Shown here: piece after piece, positions 44,161 to 53,043 of the stretch | How the letters are laid out: each line of letters starts with the position of its first letter | Position numbering within the stretch: the first letter of the stretch is position 1 | Assembly: GCA_035631875.1 (NCBI GenBank) | Contig: DASQHX010000013.1 | Span: forward strand, 62,001 to 126,000 | Source of the DNA: Nitrosopumilaceae archaeon | GTDB taxonomy: Archaea > Thermoproteota > Nitrososphaeria > Nitrososphaerales > Nitrosopumilaceae | Length of the DNA stretch: 64,000 nucleotides | Direction of reading: 5' to 3' | Notes under the pieces: generated by a model | Told to the model about the DNA's origin: nothing | The model's input: only the letters and a program-made list of their open reading frames with translations | Databases searched by the model: none | Translations under genes and position numbers: made by a program

Positions 44161-45933
44161 TTAAAGGTAGTTTTGCTTCTCTTCCTGAACCACTCTTTTT
44201 TGTCCATTATACAATGAAATTATCTCTTGATCAGTTGTGGCATTTTCAGGAGTTTTCTCTAATCGTATCCTTCCAGTGAACTTTGGAAAACGAAGTGCCA
44301 GACCACTTCCCTTTCTAATTGCATCCATTGCTGTTTTGTGTATCGGACTAAGTGTGATTTCTGAAGCTACCACTTCAATTACAACTTCGGGCTCAAACCA
44401 AACATCTGCTTCAAGGCCGCTTTCAATTCTCAGATTTTTCTTTATAGTTATCTTGTCAGAAAGAATCTGATAAAACTGATCTAAACTTTCGTCAGTAAAT
44501 CCAGTTCCTACTTTACATATGCTGGAAAACGTATCAGTTTCATTGTTATAAGTTGCAAGCAACAATGCTCCATATTTACCGGTCCTCCTACCTCTTCCAT
44601 AAAATGCTCCAATGACAACAAGATCCAAACTGTCGCCTAACTCATTTCTATATTCGCGTTTGAGCTTGAGCCAGTTACTTCCTCTGGCACCAGCTTTGTA
44701 AGTGCCATCGAGTTGTTTTAACATCAGTCCTTCACACCCAACATTAATTGCGTTTTCTAGGAAATCTTCCACATCGTTATCGTTTTTTACAATTGTCATA
44801 GGTACGAGTTTTGCAAAGGTGTCTTCTTTTACTAGTTTCTCTAGTATTTTTCGTCGCTCTTTATATTGTATATCAAGACAGCTTTTACCGTCTACAAACA
44901 TGATGTCAAAAAAATTCACAGTAATAGGATACTGTGATACTGCTTTTGCTACCCCGTATTTTCGTCTGCGGTGCATAAGTTCCTGAAATGCAAGAAATTC
45001 TCCAGAATCTTCATTGATTGCAACAGCTTCGGCCTCTAAGATCACTTCATTTGCCTTAATTGCACTACCAATTTTTTCAACAATATCAGGATAATAGTTT
45101 GTAATGTTTTCAAGACTTCGAGAATAAAGAATTATTTTTTCACCTTGGAGATGTACTTGTACACGTTCCCCATCTAGTTTGTATTCTGCAGCAAATTCAT
45201 CGCCCATTTTCTCATGTGCCTCTTGTGGACTCTTGACCCTTTCTGCAAGCATTGGCCTCACAGGACTAAATACAGCAACTTTGAAATTTTTTATCGCATC
45301 TATTCCATCTTTTGCAACAGCTGCTGCTACCTTGCCCAAATCACTTGATACATTGTATGCATGTTCTAGCATCCCGCGGTTTTCTTTTGTTCCTGTAAAT
45401 GCAATTGCAAGAGCGTCTAGAATAGTAAAATCAGCAATACCTAATCGTAAAGAGTTTGTAATTATCTTAAGGATAAACCCTGCTTCGATCGGGGTTGCAT
45501 CATTTAAGAGACTAGAAATGTATTTCATTTTCATATCCTGAGAACGTGCTCCTTTTAATTCTGCAATCTTGTACAATGTATCATAAACTCTTTCAACCGT
45601 AATGTCTTGCGTAAGAAATGTTGTTTGTGTTTTTTGCTCCAATATTTTTGAAGCAGCTTGACCAAAATCTCCCACCTTGTTATATTCTTGCTGGATTTTT
45701 TTTGCTGGTATGCCAGCAGATTTTGATATTGCTTTTATTGCGATTTTTTCAGCAATGCCCATTTCTATTCCTTCATGATCAGGTCTTAACTTGCCCTGCA
45801 AAAGATAAACTACCTGTGAAATAATTTCTGGAGGAGTGATCTTAAATAAATCAACCAGATATTTTGTTAATTCTAGTCGTTTTGTTGTACCCTCCATGAA
45901 TTTTAATGTCTCTGCTACTAGTGAAAATTTCAT
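44161..45933 (-). CDS. lig: ATP-dependent DNA ligase
   Basis: Seals nicks in replication and repair. The 590-residue protein has the N-terminal DNA-binding domain (1-220), then the nucleotidyltransferase motif I EYKLDGERVQ with adenylated Lys252, motif III and IV (EAEAVAINED, SLDLVVIGAFYGRG) and the C-terminal OB domain. Domain order and size are those of archaeal LigI. Two-nucleotide cofactor preference (ATP or ADP) cannot be read from the sequence. Confidence 0.96.
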   Translation of the reverse strand: MKFSLVAETLKFMEGTTKRLELTKYLVDLFKITPPEIISQVVYLLQGKLRPDHEGIEMGIAEKIAIKAISKSAGIPAKKIQQEYNKVGDFGQAASKILEQKTQTTFLTQDITVERVYDTLYKIAELKGARSQDMKMKYISSLLNDATPIEAGFILKIITNSLRLGIADFTILDALAIAFTGTKENRGMLEHAYNVSSDLGKVAAAVAKDGIDAIKNFKVAVFSPVRPMLAERVKSPQEAHEKMGDEFAAEYKLDGERVQVHLQGEKIILYSRSLENITNYYPDIVEKIGSAIKANEVILEAEAVAINEDSGEFLAFQELMHRRRKYGVAKAVSQYPITVNFFDIMFVDGKSCLDIQYKERRKILEKLVKEDTFAKLVPMTIVKNDNDVEDFLENAINVGCEGLMLKQLDGTYKAGARGSNWLKLKREYRNELGDSLDLVVIGAFYGRGRRTGKYGALLLATYNNETDTFSSICKVGTGFTDESLDQFYQILSDKITIKKNLRIESGLEADVWFEPEVVIEVVASEITLSPIHKTAMDAIRKGSGLALRFPKFTGRIRLEKTPENATTDQEIISLYNGQKRVVQEEKQNYL

Positions 45934-45970
45934 CTGCGGATTTTTACCAATTGTGGAATAAAAGGTTGAG

Positions 45971-46264
45971 TTATTTTAAATGAAGATGTGCTTTTATCTT
46001 AAGCCTAATTTCAGGTGACCTTTTAACAAGAATGGCGTGAAAATCTGATAATTCTTCAGACTCTAGATATCTTTTGTTTCTTGTCAAAAATCCATCAAAG
46101 AAAACTCCTGAGATGTATCCAATATACAGGCCAAATGCAAAGTCTACTAAAGTTGTTATTTCTGTAGCAAACCCTTTGGATTCAGCTAAAACCACCTTGG
46201 GATAATCAAGCGCATACACTATGACATCGTTAAGATTTTTTTCCTCAATTACATCTAATCCCAT
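45971..46264 (-). CDS. Small protein of unknown function
   Basis: A 97-residue protein upstream of the ligase gene on the same strand, 37 nt apart. It has a central hydrophobic stretch (VDFAFGLYIGYISGVFF) that may be a buried helix or a single membrane segment, and a basic C-terminus (SPEIRLKIKAHLHLK). No family recognised. It is divergent from the eS25 gene. Confidence 0.65.
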   Translation of the reverse strand: MGLDVIEEKNLNDVIVYALDYPKVVLAESKGFATEITTLVDFAFGLYIGYISGVFFDGFLTRNKRYLESEELSDFHAILVKRSPEIRLKIKAHLHLK

Positions 46265-46313
46265 ACCAAGACCGAGACTAGCAAATATTTAGGATTTCTG
46301 CACGCTTTGTTCG

Positions 46314-46323
46314 TTTATAAATA
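46314..46323 (+). promoter_or_regulatory. TATA box of the eS25 gene
   Basis: TTTATAAATA ends 22 nt before the ATG at 46345, the spacing expected for a leaderless archaeal transcript. Confidence 0.6.
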
Positions 46324-46344
46324 GGTCCTTACAAAAAAATCCAC

Positions 46345-46656
46345 ATGGGTGGAGCAAAGAAAAAATCTCCGGCACAAGCTGAAAAATCACAAACAGCTGA
46401 AGCTGCAAAGAAGGAAGGGCCAAAGAAAGGAGAGAAGAAAGATCAAAAGTCAAAAACTAACATCTCTGTAATAATTGATGAGAATCAAGCAATGAATTTC
46501 ATTAAAAGTGCCAAAGTTTTCACTGTACAAGAAGTATCAAGACAAACAGGAGTAAAGATTTCTACTGCAAACGCCTTTTTACTGAATCTGTTACAAAAAG
46601 GATCAGTTAAAAGAATAAGTGGACATAGCGGACATCATATCTATCAGCCTGCCTGA
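46345..46656 (+). CDS. rps25e: Ribosomal protein eS25
   Basis: A 103-residue small-subunit ribosomal protein shared by archaea and eukaryotes. The first 40 residues are a lysine-rich unstructured tail (GGAKKKSPAQAEKS); the rest is the eS25 winged helix (KSAKVFTVQEVSRQTGVKIS, then LLNLLQKGSVKRISGH). The gene has a strong TATA box and appears leaderless. Its 3' end overlaps the convergent cyclophilin-like gene by 13 bp. Confidence 0.94.
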   Translation: MGGAKKKSPAQAEKSQTAEAAKKEGPKKGEKKDQKSKTNISVIIDENQAMNFIKSAKVFTVQEVSRQTGVKISTANAFLLNLLQKGSVKRISGHSGHHIYQPA

Positions 46657-47027
46657 GTTATCAAAAATACATCTCCGGGTTTTACTTCGTTGAGTGCATC
46701 AATGTTTGATGTTACCTTCCCTATGAGTGTCATTGATTTTGTAGATTCAAAATCATTTACAAAAAAACAGATGGATCCGTTTGCAGCCATAAAAGCAACA
46801 TCACCCTTTTTGAATTGGGTTCGCAGTTTTTCTCCACCAGTGTTTACCCGAGTTTCCATATATGCAAAGCTGTTTCCCATCATGTGTGCATTTCCTTCCA
46901 ATGGTACAGATCTAGTAAGATTACCGACTGTTTTTGGTGCCAAGTGACGTTTTAACTCAAATTTCAATTCTGATTTGCCTTTTATCTTCAAAATAGCCTC
47001 TATTTTTGAAACTGATCCTGTGCTCAT
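46644..47027 (-). CDS. Cyclophilin-like fold protein
   Basis: A 127-residue protein similar to the small archaeal cyclophilin-like family: LKFELKRHLAPKTVGNLTRS, then GNAHMMGNSFAYMET, FKKGDVAFMAANGSICFF and a final GDVFLITQAG. These keep the beta-barrel of cyclophilins but lack the usual prolyl-isomerase active-site arginine and phenylalanine pattern. Biochemical role is unknown. It converges on eS25 and is divergent from Rpo6. Confidence 0.8.
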   Translation of the reverse strand: MSTGSVSKIEAILKIKGKSELKFELKRHLAPKTVGNLTRSVPLEGNAHMMGNSFAYMETRVNTGGEKLRTQFKKGDVAFMAANGSICFFVNDFESTKSMTLIGKVTSNIDALNEVKPGDVFLITQAG

Positions 47028-47049
47028 TTTTCAAGAGGAGGATTATGAA

Positions 47050-47057
47050 TTATATAA
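47050..47057 (+). promoter_or_regulatory. TATA box of the Rpo6 gene
   Basis: TTATATAA lies 22 nt before the ATG at 47080, giving a leaderless transcript by the usual archaeal spacing. Confidence 0.55.
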
Positions 47058-47079
47058 CGTTTGTTTAGACAGTTGATTA

Positions 47080-47598
47080 ATGTCCGATGAACCTGAGGAG
47101 ATTATTCCAGATACTGAAGAAGTTCCAGCAGAGCCAGAAGAAGTAGAACCAGTAGTAGAAGTTGTAGAGACTGTTGAGGCTGAGGTTACTGAGGAAGATG
47201 GAGAGAAGGTAGTAGCAAAGAAAGAAAAAAGAGCAAAAAAGGGTGATCTTTCTCCAGAAGAACTAGCAGAGCAAGAAAGACTGCAAAAAATTATTGATGC
47301 GAGAGAGATAATTGAGATAGACCCAACTCATACACCTGTAGAATATGAAACTACTACCAAAGGCAAGATAATGATAGGTCCGCCCACATTAACTCGTTTT
47401 GAAAAAGCCAGAATTTTGGGCGCAAGAGCTTTACAATTATCGCTTGGAGCACCACCATTCATAACAATTCCAAAAGAAGTTGCGACTTCACTTGATCTAG
47501 CTTATACCGAACTTGAAAGGCGTGTTATCCCAATTACTATTAGGCGAGTATTACCAAACGGGGATTTCCAGAACATATCGATAGATCTTTTTAACTAA
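47080..47598 (+). CDS. rpoK: RNA polymerase subunit Rpo6 (RpoK) with acidic N-terminal extension
   Basis: The omega/RPB6 counterpart of archaeal RNA polymerase. The conserved core is the C-terminal 75 residues (GPPTLTRFEKARILGARALQ, then DLAYTELERRVIPITIRR). Ahead of it lies about 95 residues of extension: a very acidic stretch (residues 1-42, many Glu, Val and Pro), a short basic patch (KKEKRAKKG) and a helix. Many archaeal RpoK proteins are only about 60-90 residues, so this one resembles eukaryotic RPB6, which has an acidic tail. The role of the extension is unknown. Confidence 0.93.
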   Translation: MSDEPEEIIPDTEEVPAEPEEVEPVVEVVETVEAEVTEEDGEKVVAKKEKRAKKGDLSPEELAEQERLQKIIDAREIIEIDPTHTPVEYETTTKGKIMIGPPTLTRFEKARILGARALQLSLGAPPFITIPKEVATSLDLAYTELERRVIPITIRRVLPNGDFQNISIDLFN

Positions 47599-47650
47599 TG
47601 AATGAATTATCGATAAGACTTAAATGAAATGCATAATTTTGGTGATGTGA

Positions 47651-47986
47651 TTGAGCTTATTGAGTGAAATAAAAGAAGAGGAAACTCAACTTATTGGCAA
47701 ACCTTCCTTTTCAAACGAAGGAAAGGTATTTGTAATAAGAGAAGAGCCTGTGATGGAATGTGCACTTGACGTATTAATGGATCTTGGAAATTCTGGTCAA
47801 GTCACACTGGTAGCCAAAGGTAATGCAATTCCTACTGCAGTTGCAGTAGCTAATGTTGTAACAGAAAACATGATGAAAGGAAATTCCAAAATTGTTGACA
47901 TTTCAGTGGATAGTGAAAATGGATCAGGTAAATACGGGATGACCTTGATTTCTACTATAAAAATAATAATTGCTAAAACAAACTAA
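47651..47986 (+). CDS. albA: Alba-family nucleic-acid-binding protein
   Basis: A 111-residue Alba-fold protein that coats DNA or RNA. It starts at TTG 47651. Motifs: FVIREEPVMECALDVLMDL, then GQVTLVAKGNAIPTAVAVANV, which holds the nucleic-acid-binding Lys (KG-N-AI). The N-terminus is longer by about 20 residues than in compact Alba proteins. Its 3' end overlaps the convergent HTH regulator gene by 4 bp. Confidence 0.9.
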   Translation: MSLLSEIKEEETQLIGKPSFSNEGKVFVIREEPVMECALDVLMDLGNSGQVTLVAKGNAIPTAVAVANVVTENMMKGNSKIVDISVDSENGSGKYGMTLISTIKIIIAKTN

Positions 47987-48399
47987 AACGAAGTTCCAGG
48001 TCCCTTTAACAACATATTTTCACATTCTTTGCATATTGCTTCATCAATGTTTGTCTCCAAATTGTGGTGAATGTCGCATATTAGCAAACTAGATTTTATG
48101 TAATTGCAAAGACCAATGAATTTTGAAAGACTTGCTGGTGTATATGCCATGTTTGATGAAAGATTGTTACAAATATCATTTATCATCTCTGATACTTCTT
48201 TTACTTCAAGTAGCTTGTTTATGAGAATTGGATCTCCTCTAGTTCCTCTCACGTAGTTGCTTATTGCTGCTTGTGTTACGCCAAGGAGCTTAGACACCTC
48301 TTCCTCACGTATGCTGTGCTCTTCAATGAGTTTTTTTGCAAGTATGGCACGTATGGCAGGTATCAGTGTTTTTGTTTCAATTTCTGCCGGAAGTAGCAT
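47983..48399 (-). CDS. HTH-type transcriptional regulator
   Basis: A 138-residue DNA-binding protein. The Xre/Cro-like helix-turn-helix is at about residues 33-55 (EEEVSKLLGVTQAAISNYVRG). The C-terminal half carries a few cysteines and histidines (CDIHHNLETNIDEAICKEC) that could bind a metal or sense redox state. It is convergent with Alba and divergent from the asparagine-synthetase-like gene, which may be a target. Confidence 0.88.
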   Translation of the reverse strand: MLLPAEIETKTLIPAIRAILAKKLIEEHSIREEEVSKLLGVTQAAISNYVRGTRGDPILINKLLEVKEVSEMINDICNNLSSNMAYTPASLSKFIGLCNYIKSSLLICDIHHNLETNIDEAICKECENMLLKGPGTSF

Positions 48400-48480
48400 A
48401 ACAAAATTGCTTCTGTAAAATATTTAAAGCTAATCTTATTTGCCAAGATACCTTATTTTAGTGAGAAATTCAAATCTTAA

Positions 48481-49434
48481 ATGTTGCAAGAAATTTGTTC
48501 AAATCTTCACAAACTGCTCTCTACAGTAGTAAATAATTGTAGATCAGAAAGCATTGCGTTATCGGGAGGGTTGGATAGTTCAATTTTGGCTTTTTGTCTA
48601 AATGATAAAAAAGTTAACACATTTACTACTATATCCAAGGACTTTATTTCTACAGATTTGGTATATTCGCAGTTAGTGGCAAAACAAATTGGATTGCCAT
48701 TAGAGGTACAAACCGCATCAATAGAACAATTGTTATATGCTATAGATAAAACAATAAAAATTCTCAAAGTCTTTAATCCTATAGAAATTCGTAATGCAAT
48801 TGTCATGTTTTTGACAATTAATATGGTAAAGGAAAAAGGCTATTCTAGTATAATTACAGGTGATGGAGCAGATGAACTTTTTGCAGGTTATCATTTCTTT
48901 CAAAAACTGACACCTGTAGAACTGCAAAAGGATTTGGAAAGAATATGGCAGGTAATGCACTTTCCTACTAAAGTAATTGGTGAATCTATTGGAGTTGACG
49001 TTGAAATGCCATTTCTTAATGATTCTATTGTTGAATATGCAAAGTCAATACCTGCAGATCTCAAAGTACGTGAAGAAAATGGTAAAAAATTTGGAAAGTG
49101 GATTCTAAGAAAATCTTTCGAAGGAATAATTCCTAAGGAAATAGTTTGGAGAGAAAAATCAGCTATGCAGGACGGTTCTGGAACTGCAGGACTGACATCA
49201 TTTTTTGGTAATAATATTTCTGATTCTGTGTTTAAAGACAAACTTTTACTTTATCTTGAAACTGAGAAAGTGAGATTAGGAACAAAAGAATCTCTTTATT
49301 ATTATGAGATATATCGCAAATATTACGACCCTCCTGCCTTTTTAGGAGTATCAAAACCCAGATGTCCAGAATGTAATGGTGCCATCCCAACAGGTTCGCA
49401 CTTTTGTCGTATGTGTGGAAGTTTTCCTATCTAG
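48481..49434 (+). CDS. Asparagine-synthetase-like amidotransferase domain with C-terminal zinc ribbon
   Basis: A 317-residue ATP-pyrophosphatase-type protein. The PP-loop SGGLDSS is at residues 28-34 and the synthetase motif ITGDGADELFAGY lies near residue 125, as in the synthetase domain of AsnB. The N-terminal glutaminase domain (with Cys2) is missing, so ammonia or a separate amidotransferase must supply nitrogen. The C-terminus adds a zinc ribbon: CPEC then CRMC, which is not part of AsnB. The substrate could be aspartate or another carboxylate. The overall family is sure; the reaction is not. Confidence 0.85.
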   Translation: MLQEICSNLHKLLSTVVNNCRSESIALSGGLDSSILAFCLNDKKVNTFTTISKDFISTDLVYSQLVAKQIGLPLEVQTASIEQLLYAIDKTIKILKVFNPIEIRNAIVMFLTINMVKEKGYSSIITGDGADELFAGYHFFQKLTPVELQKDLERIWQVMHFPTKVIGESIGVDVEMPFLNDSIVEYAKSIPADLKVREENGKKFGKWILRKSFEGIIPKEIVWREKSAMQDGSGTAGLTSFFGNNISDSVFKDKLLLYLETEKVRLGTKESLYYYEIYRKYYDPPAFLGVSKPRCPECNGAIPTGSHFCRMCGSFPI

Positions 49435-49574
49435 TCTTTTTTCCACTTGTTTGGCTTTTTAACAAAAATACGTTTACATCCATGGCAACAAAAATAATAC
49501 TTTTTTCCCTTGTATTCGTGTACTAACGCCAGGCTCTCATCAAGTTCAATTCCACAAACAGGGTCTACTGGCAT
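49431..49574 (-). CDS. 47-residue YHS-domain protein
   Basis: A short frame consisting of just a YHS domain: MPVDPVCGIELDESLA, then KGKKYYFCCHGCKRIF and a basic tail. The DPVCG and the FCCxxC cysteines form the metal site seen in YHS domains of copper-handling proteins. Copper homeostasis matters in ammonia oxidisers, which are rich in copper enzymes, but this link is inference. It overlaps the end of the asparagine-synthetase-like gene by 4 bp on the opposite strand. Confidence 0.75.
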   Translation of the reverse strand: MPVDPVCGIELDESLALVHEYKGKKYYFCCHGCKRIFVKKPNKWKKD

Positions 49575-49643
49575 ACGTCACCTCGATTATCTTTTCTATT
49601 TAAAACTTCAGTTGATAATCATGATGTGAACCTAGCTGTATGA

Positions 49644-50750
49644 TTATGAAGATAGCTTCTTGATCATATCTGTAAACTCTGTATTTGATAATGGTTCGAT
49701 TTTAATTAATTCGAGATTCTCATTAACATGATCTGCAGTTTTCTGTCCTACAAGTGGAGCTATTATTCCAGGTGTAGATCTTACAAATTGTAATGCACGA
49801 TGTGATGGTTTCTGTAGATTTCCAAATTCTGGTATTGTATTTGGTTTGAGAAGTTTTGCTTGCATAAGAGGAACGCTTGCAAAAACTCCTATTCCTAAAT
49901 TTATTGCTGTTTCTAATATTGATGCTTTAGAATCATTTACAATCTGATTTTTCAAAATTAAAGCTTGATCAAGATACATGTTGTAAGGAAGTTGAATAAA
50001 TCTAAAACCGTGTTCGTTTCCTCCTACCTCTTTTGCAAGTCTAATTACATCTGAAAGTAGGATATGTTGCGGATGTTCATTTGGTACTCTGAAACAATCC
50101 CAAGTTGCCATGCCGTAATATCTGATAGTGCCACTTTTTCTTTGCTTTTCATAAAATTCGAAAACATTTTTTAATTTCTTCATAAATTCTTCTTTTGGAA
50201 TGTCTTGTAGTTGACCTTCTGCTGCATTGTGAAGATAAATCAGATCAACACACCCAAGTCCTAAATTCTTCAAACTTTGATTAAGTTGCTGCTCTAGATA
50301 TGGTATTGTCATACAATGATACCCTGAAGAAATATCATTTGATTTGATTACACCTGGTTTGACTAGTATGTTGTGAATGTATTGCCAAAATTCTTCATTG
50401 ACATCACCATCATTTGTCACATAGCCATTTTTTGTGCTAATGAACAACTCTTCTCGTTTGGCTTTGCCTTCTTCTAATAATTCTGATACTGCTCTGCCTA
50501 CCGATCTTTCTGCTTTTTGAGAGCGATAATTTATTGCAGTATCAATTACGTTTATTGCAGAAAGAACTGATTTTTTGATAGCTTCCTTTACTAGATTATC
50601 CGTGATATTGTCAACATTTCCAAGATATGTTCCAATACCTATTGATGATAGAGTCAGTCCACTGAATAGTCTAAAATGGTTCTTTGCAGCAGACTGATTC
50701 CTTTTTGCAAAATTCAAAGTACCTTCGGGTGTAGCATAGCCTGTAATCAT
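49644..50750 (-). CDS. Aldo/keto reductase
   Basis: A 368-residue NAD(P)H-dependent oxidoreductase with a TIM-barrel. The catalytic tetrad is visible: Asp and Tyr in DTAINYRSQKAE, Lys in ISTKNGY and His in LIYLHNAAE. It has an insertion around residues 130-170 and a C-terminal lid with the family's LVGQKTADHV. Substrate unknown. It is the last gene of a minus-strand run starting at the agmatinase gene. Confidence 0.92.
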   Translation of the reverse strand: MITGYATPEGTLNFAKRNQSAAKNHFRLFSGLTLSSIGIGTYLGNVDNITDNLVKEAIKKSVLSAINVIDTAINYRSQKAERSVGRAVSELLEEGKAKREELFISTKNGYVTNDGDVNEEFWQYIHNILVKPGVIKSNDISSGYHCMTIPYLEQQLNQSLKNLGLGCVDLIYLHNAAEGQLQDIPKEEFMKKLKNVFEFYEKQRKSGTIRYYGMATWDCFRVPNEHPQHILLSDVIRLAKEVGGNEHGFRFIQLPYNMYLDQALILKNQIVNDSKASILETAINLGIGVFASVPLMQAKLLKPNTIPEFGNLQKPSHRALQFVRSTPGIIAPLVGQKTADHVNENLELIKIEPLSNTEFTDMIKKLSS

Positions 50751-50790
50751 AACATGTCTTTTCTCATGGTTGATTTAATTGTAATGTGGT

Positions 50791-51678
50791 TTATTTTGGC
50801 AAAAAAAGAAAACTTAGGACAAGTAACAATCCTGTAATCCTGCTATATGATACAAACAAACCCATTGCTGGAACGATTTTATCAAGATCATCAAAATTTT
50901 GTTTCAACCTCAATCCTGATTTCATTAATAGTGGAATTGTAAGCAAGGTTATCAGTGAAAGAATTGGAAACACATGCGTAGCTGTTCCTAATATTATGAC
51001 ACCATATGCAATAATTGGGAAAACCCATACTGCATTAGATGCCTTTTTTTTACCTAGCATTATGACTAGAGTTTTTCTACCGCCTGCTTTGTCAGCATCA
51101 AAATCAGGAAACGAATTGACAAATAATACTAGTGAGGATAACACCCCGACAACAATTCCACCAAGTATGGGTTCAACTGTAATGTGAGAAGTTTGTACAA
51201 AAAATGTACCAAGTACAATCATGGCACCCTTTATGGCTACAAAAATTTCGCCTAATCCAGAATCAACAATTCTTGTGGAATAAAAGTAAATGGAAATTAT
51301 GGCAAATACAAGTATGATTGCAATGGTTATTCCTTTTTCAAAAATAAAATAGCCTCCTACTGCAGAACCTATGATTAGGAAAATTATTCCAGCTCGGTAA
51401 ACATCATTTGGTTTTAGTAACCCTTCTGGTAATACACCAGTACCGCCACTGAACTTGGTTCTTTGTGTTTTTGTATCTATGTTACGCTTGAAATCCCAAT
51501 AATCATTAAGCAAATCTACGCTTGCATGCAACGCCATAACTCCGACAAATGTTAAGATGCCATATAGGATGTCGATGGTTTGGTGTTGCCACCAATTTAT
51601 GGCAAGACCAAGACAAACTGCAATCACTGAGGCAAGAAGAAACTTTACTCTGATTACTCTAAACCAACTAGATAGCAT
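50791..51678 (-). CDS. menA: UbiA/MenA-type prenyltransferase
   Basis: A 295-residue membrane enzyme with about eight transmembrane segments. The first Asp-rich motif is NDYWDFKRNID (58-68) and the second NSFPDFDADKAGGRKT near 188-203. Both bind the prenyl diphosphate through Mg. The NDYWD form with the GGTGVLPEG segment matches 1,4-dihydroxy-2-naphthoate prenyltransferases, in line with menaquinones found in thaumarchaea. Other UbiA reactions (lipid or heme prenylation) are possible. A DUF2203 gene lies directly upstream. Confidence 0.88.
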   Translation of the reverse strand: MLSSWFRVIRVKFLLASVIAVCLGLAINWWQHQTIDILYGILTFVGVMALHASVDLLNDYWDFKRNIDTKTQRTKFSGGTGVLPEGLLKPNDVYRAGIIFLIIGSAVGGYFIFEKGITIAIILVFAIISIYFYSTRIVDSGLGEIFVAIKGAMIVLGTFFVQTSHITVEPILGGIVVGVLSSLVLFVNSFPDFDADKAGGRKTLVIMLGKKKASNAVWVFPIIAYGVIILGTATHVFPILSLITLLTIPLLMKSGLRLKQNFDDLDKIVPAMGLFVSYSRITGLLLVLSFLFLPK

Positions 51679-52080
51679 TTACACTAAAGACTCGTCACTT
51701 ATACTAAGTGGTTTTCTTCCCATAAATCCTTCGTCCTTTCCATGCCAGAATTTGATTTCGGTCTCCCCTTCTTTCCAACAAAGCCACACTTCTTCTTCAA
51801 ACCTTTGTGATGGAAAATCTAGCAGACCTTCATCTATGCTTTTAATCATCACACCCATTTTCTCTAAATCTTCAATGGATTTATAAAAATCGGATAATGC
51901 TAAATTAAGTTCTTGTTTTTTTATTACATAATCTTTGAAGCTTGACATGTACTTTGGGTTGTTTTCCATTTCGCTTTGAATTTTGAAAACCTCATTTTTC
52001 ATATTGAGAATATTTTTAAACTTTTTAATAACAACTGGAAGAATCTCATTTGCATCTTTTATACTAAAATATGAAAACAT
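51679..52080 (-). CDS. DUF2203 protein
   Basis: A 133-residue helical protein with the DUF2203 pattern: FSYFSIKDANEILPVV at the start and EEEVWLCWKEGETEIKFWHG near the end. I took ATG 52080 as start because the family begins with this YF-x-x-x-x-AN-x-x-LP motif; a longer frame to 52167 would overlap the agmatinase gene and add an unrelated tail. The stop abuts the prenyltransferase start. Function unknown. Confidence 0.85.
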   Translation of the reverse strand: MFSYFSIKDANEILPVVIKKFKNILNMKNEVFKIQSEMENNPKYMSSFKDYVIKKQELNLALSDFYKSIEDLEKMGVMIKSIDEGLLDFPSQRFEEEVWLCWKEGETEIKFWHGKDEGFMGRKPLSISDESLV

Positions 52081-52141
52081 TAGTAAATTACGAAATGACC
52101 CAGTTAAAAGTATATATGCTGTTTTGCAATTATTTTTCTGA

Positions 52142-52975
52142 TTAAATTGATGATATGATTTCTGCAATCATTCTTGATGCCAAGTGTGACGTTCTATCCT
52201 TAACATCATAATTTGGACAAACCTCCATTATATCTATACCAATTGCTCTTTTTGCAAGTGATTTGAGCAAATATATGGCTTCAGTATTACGCAGACCCAT
52301 TGGAACTGGAACTGATACTCCAGGTGCATAAGCTGGATCTATTGCATCCATGTCAAAAGATACATACACATTTTTTCCAATCTTATTCGCTATGGTTTTT
52401 TCTGTTTCCACTATTCCATTTTTTATTATATCTAGAGGAGTAATTACAGTGACATCGTATTTTTTTAGATTTTCAATTTCTTCTTGTTCTGGGGTTCTAA
52501 TACCAATCTGTAGGCTTGATTTTAGATCAATGTAAGATAATGAATCATAAAAGACCGAACCATAATAATTTTGAGTAGAGCCAATAAAATCAGGATGGGC
52601 ATCAAAATAAACCAAAGAAATTGGGCCTAATTTTTTTGAAATTGATTTTATTATTTCTAAAGAAATAGAATGATCACCACCTATTGATATTGGAATTTTA
52701 GATTTTGAAATTATGTTATCTATTACGTTTCCTATTTCGGGTTTTTTCACATTCCCGTAATCATAAATTTTCTTTTTTATTCCTAAAATAGGCAATCCTA
52801 GTGATGTCTTGTCACCTCTGGTGTATGTGTCCCTGATGCAAGAAATTTCGCGAATCTTGTCTGGCGCCTCAGACGATCCTTTTCTTAGTGCATGTGATTT
52901 TGATTCGTCTGGGATTCCTATTATGACAATATCTGAATCATCAAAATTATTCGTGTTTGCCCAACAAATCTTCAT
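52142..52975 (-). CDS. speB: Agmatinase/arginase-family ureohydrolase
   Basis: A 277-residue manganese hydrolase that cleaves a guanidino group to release urea. The metal-ligand motifs GGDHSIS, FDAHPDF and SFDMDAIDPAYAPG are intact, and GIDIMEVCP follows. In archaea these enzymes usually act on agmatine to give putrescine, but arginine and other guanidino compounds are possible. It leads a minus-strand run with the DUF2203, prenyltransferase and aldo/keto reductase genes. Confidence 0.92.
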   Translation of the reverse strand: MKICWANTNNFDDSDIVIIGIPDESKSHALRKGSSEAPDKIREISCIRDTYTRGDKTSLGLPILGIKKKIYDYGNVKKPEIGNVIDNIISKSKIPISIGGDHSISLEIIKSISKKLGPISLVYFDAHPDFIGSTQNYYGSVFYDSLSYIDLKSSLQIGIRTPEQEEIENLKKYDVTVITPLDIIKNGIVETEKTIANKIGKNVYVSFDMDAIDPAYAPGVSVPVPMGLRNTEAIYLLKSLAKRAIGIDIMEVCPNYDVKDRTSHLASRMIAEIISSI

Positions 52976-53043
52976 CTGTATACTCTGAACTAGTAATTAT
53001 AAAAAATTTTGAAATATTGTATCTATGAATAAAATGCATCTCT

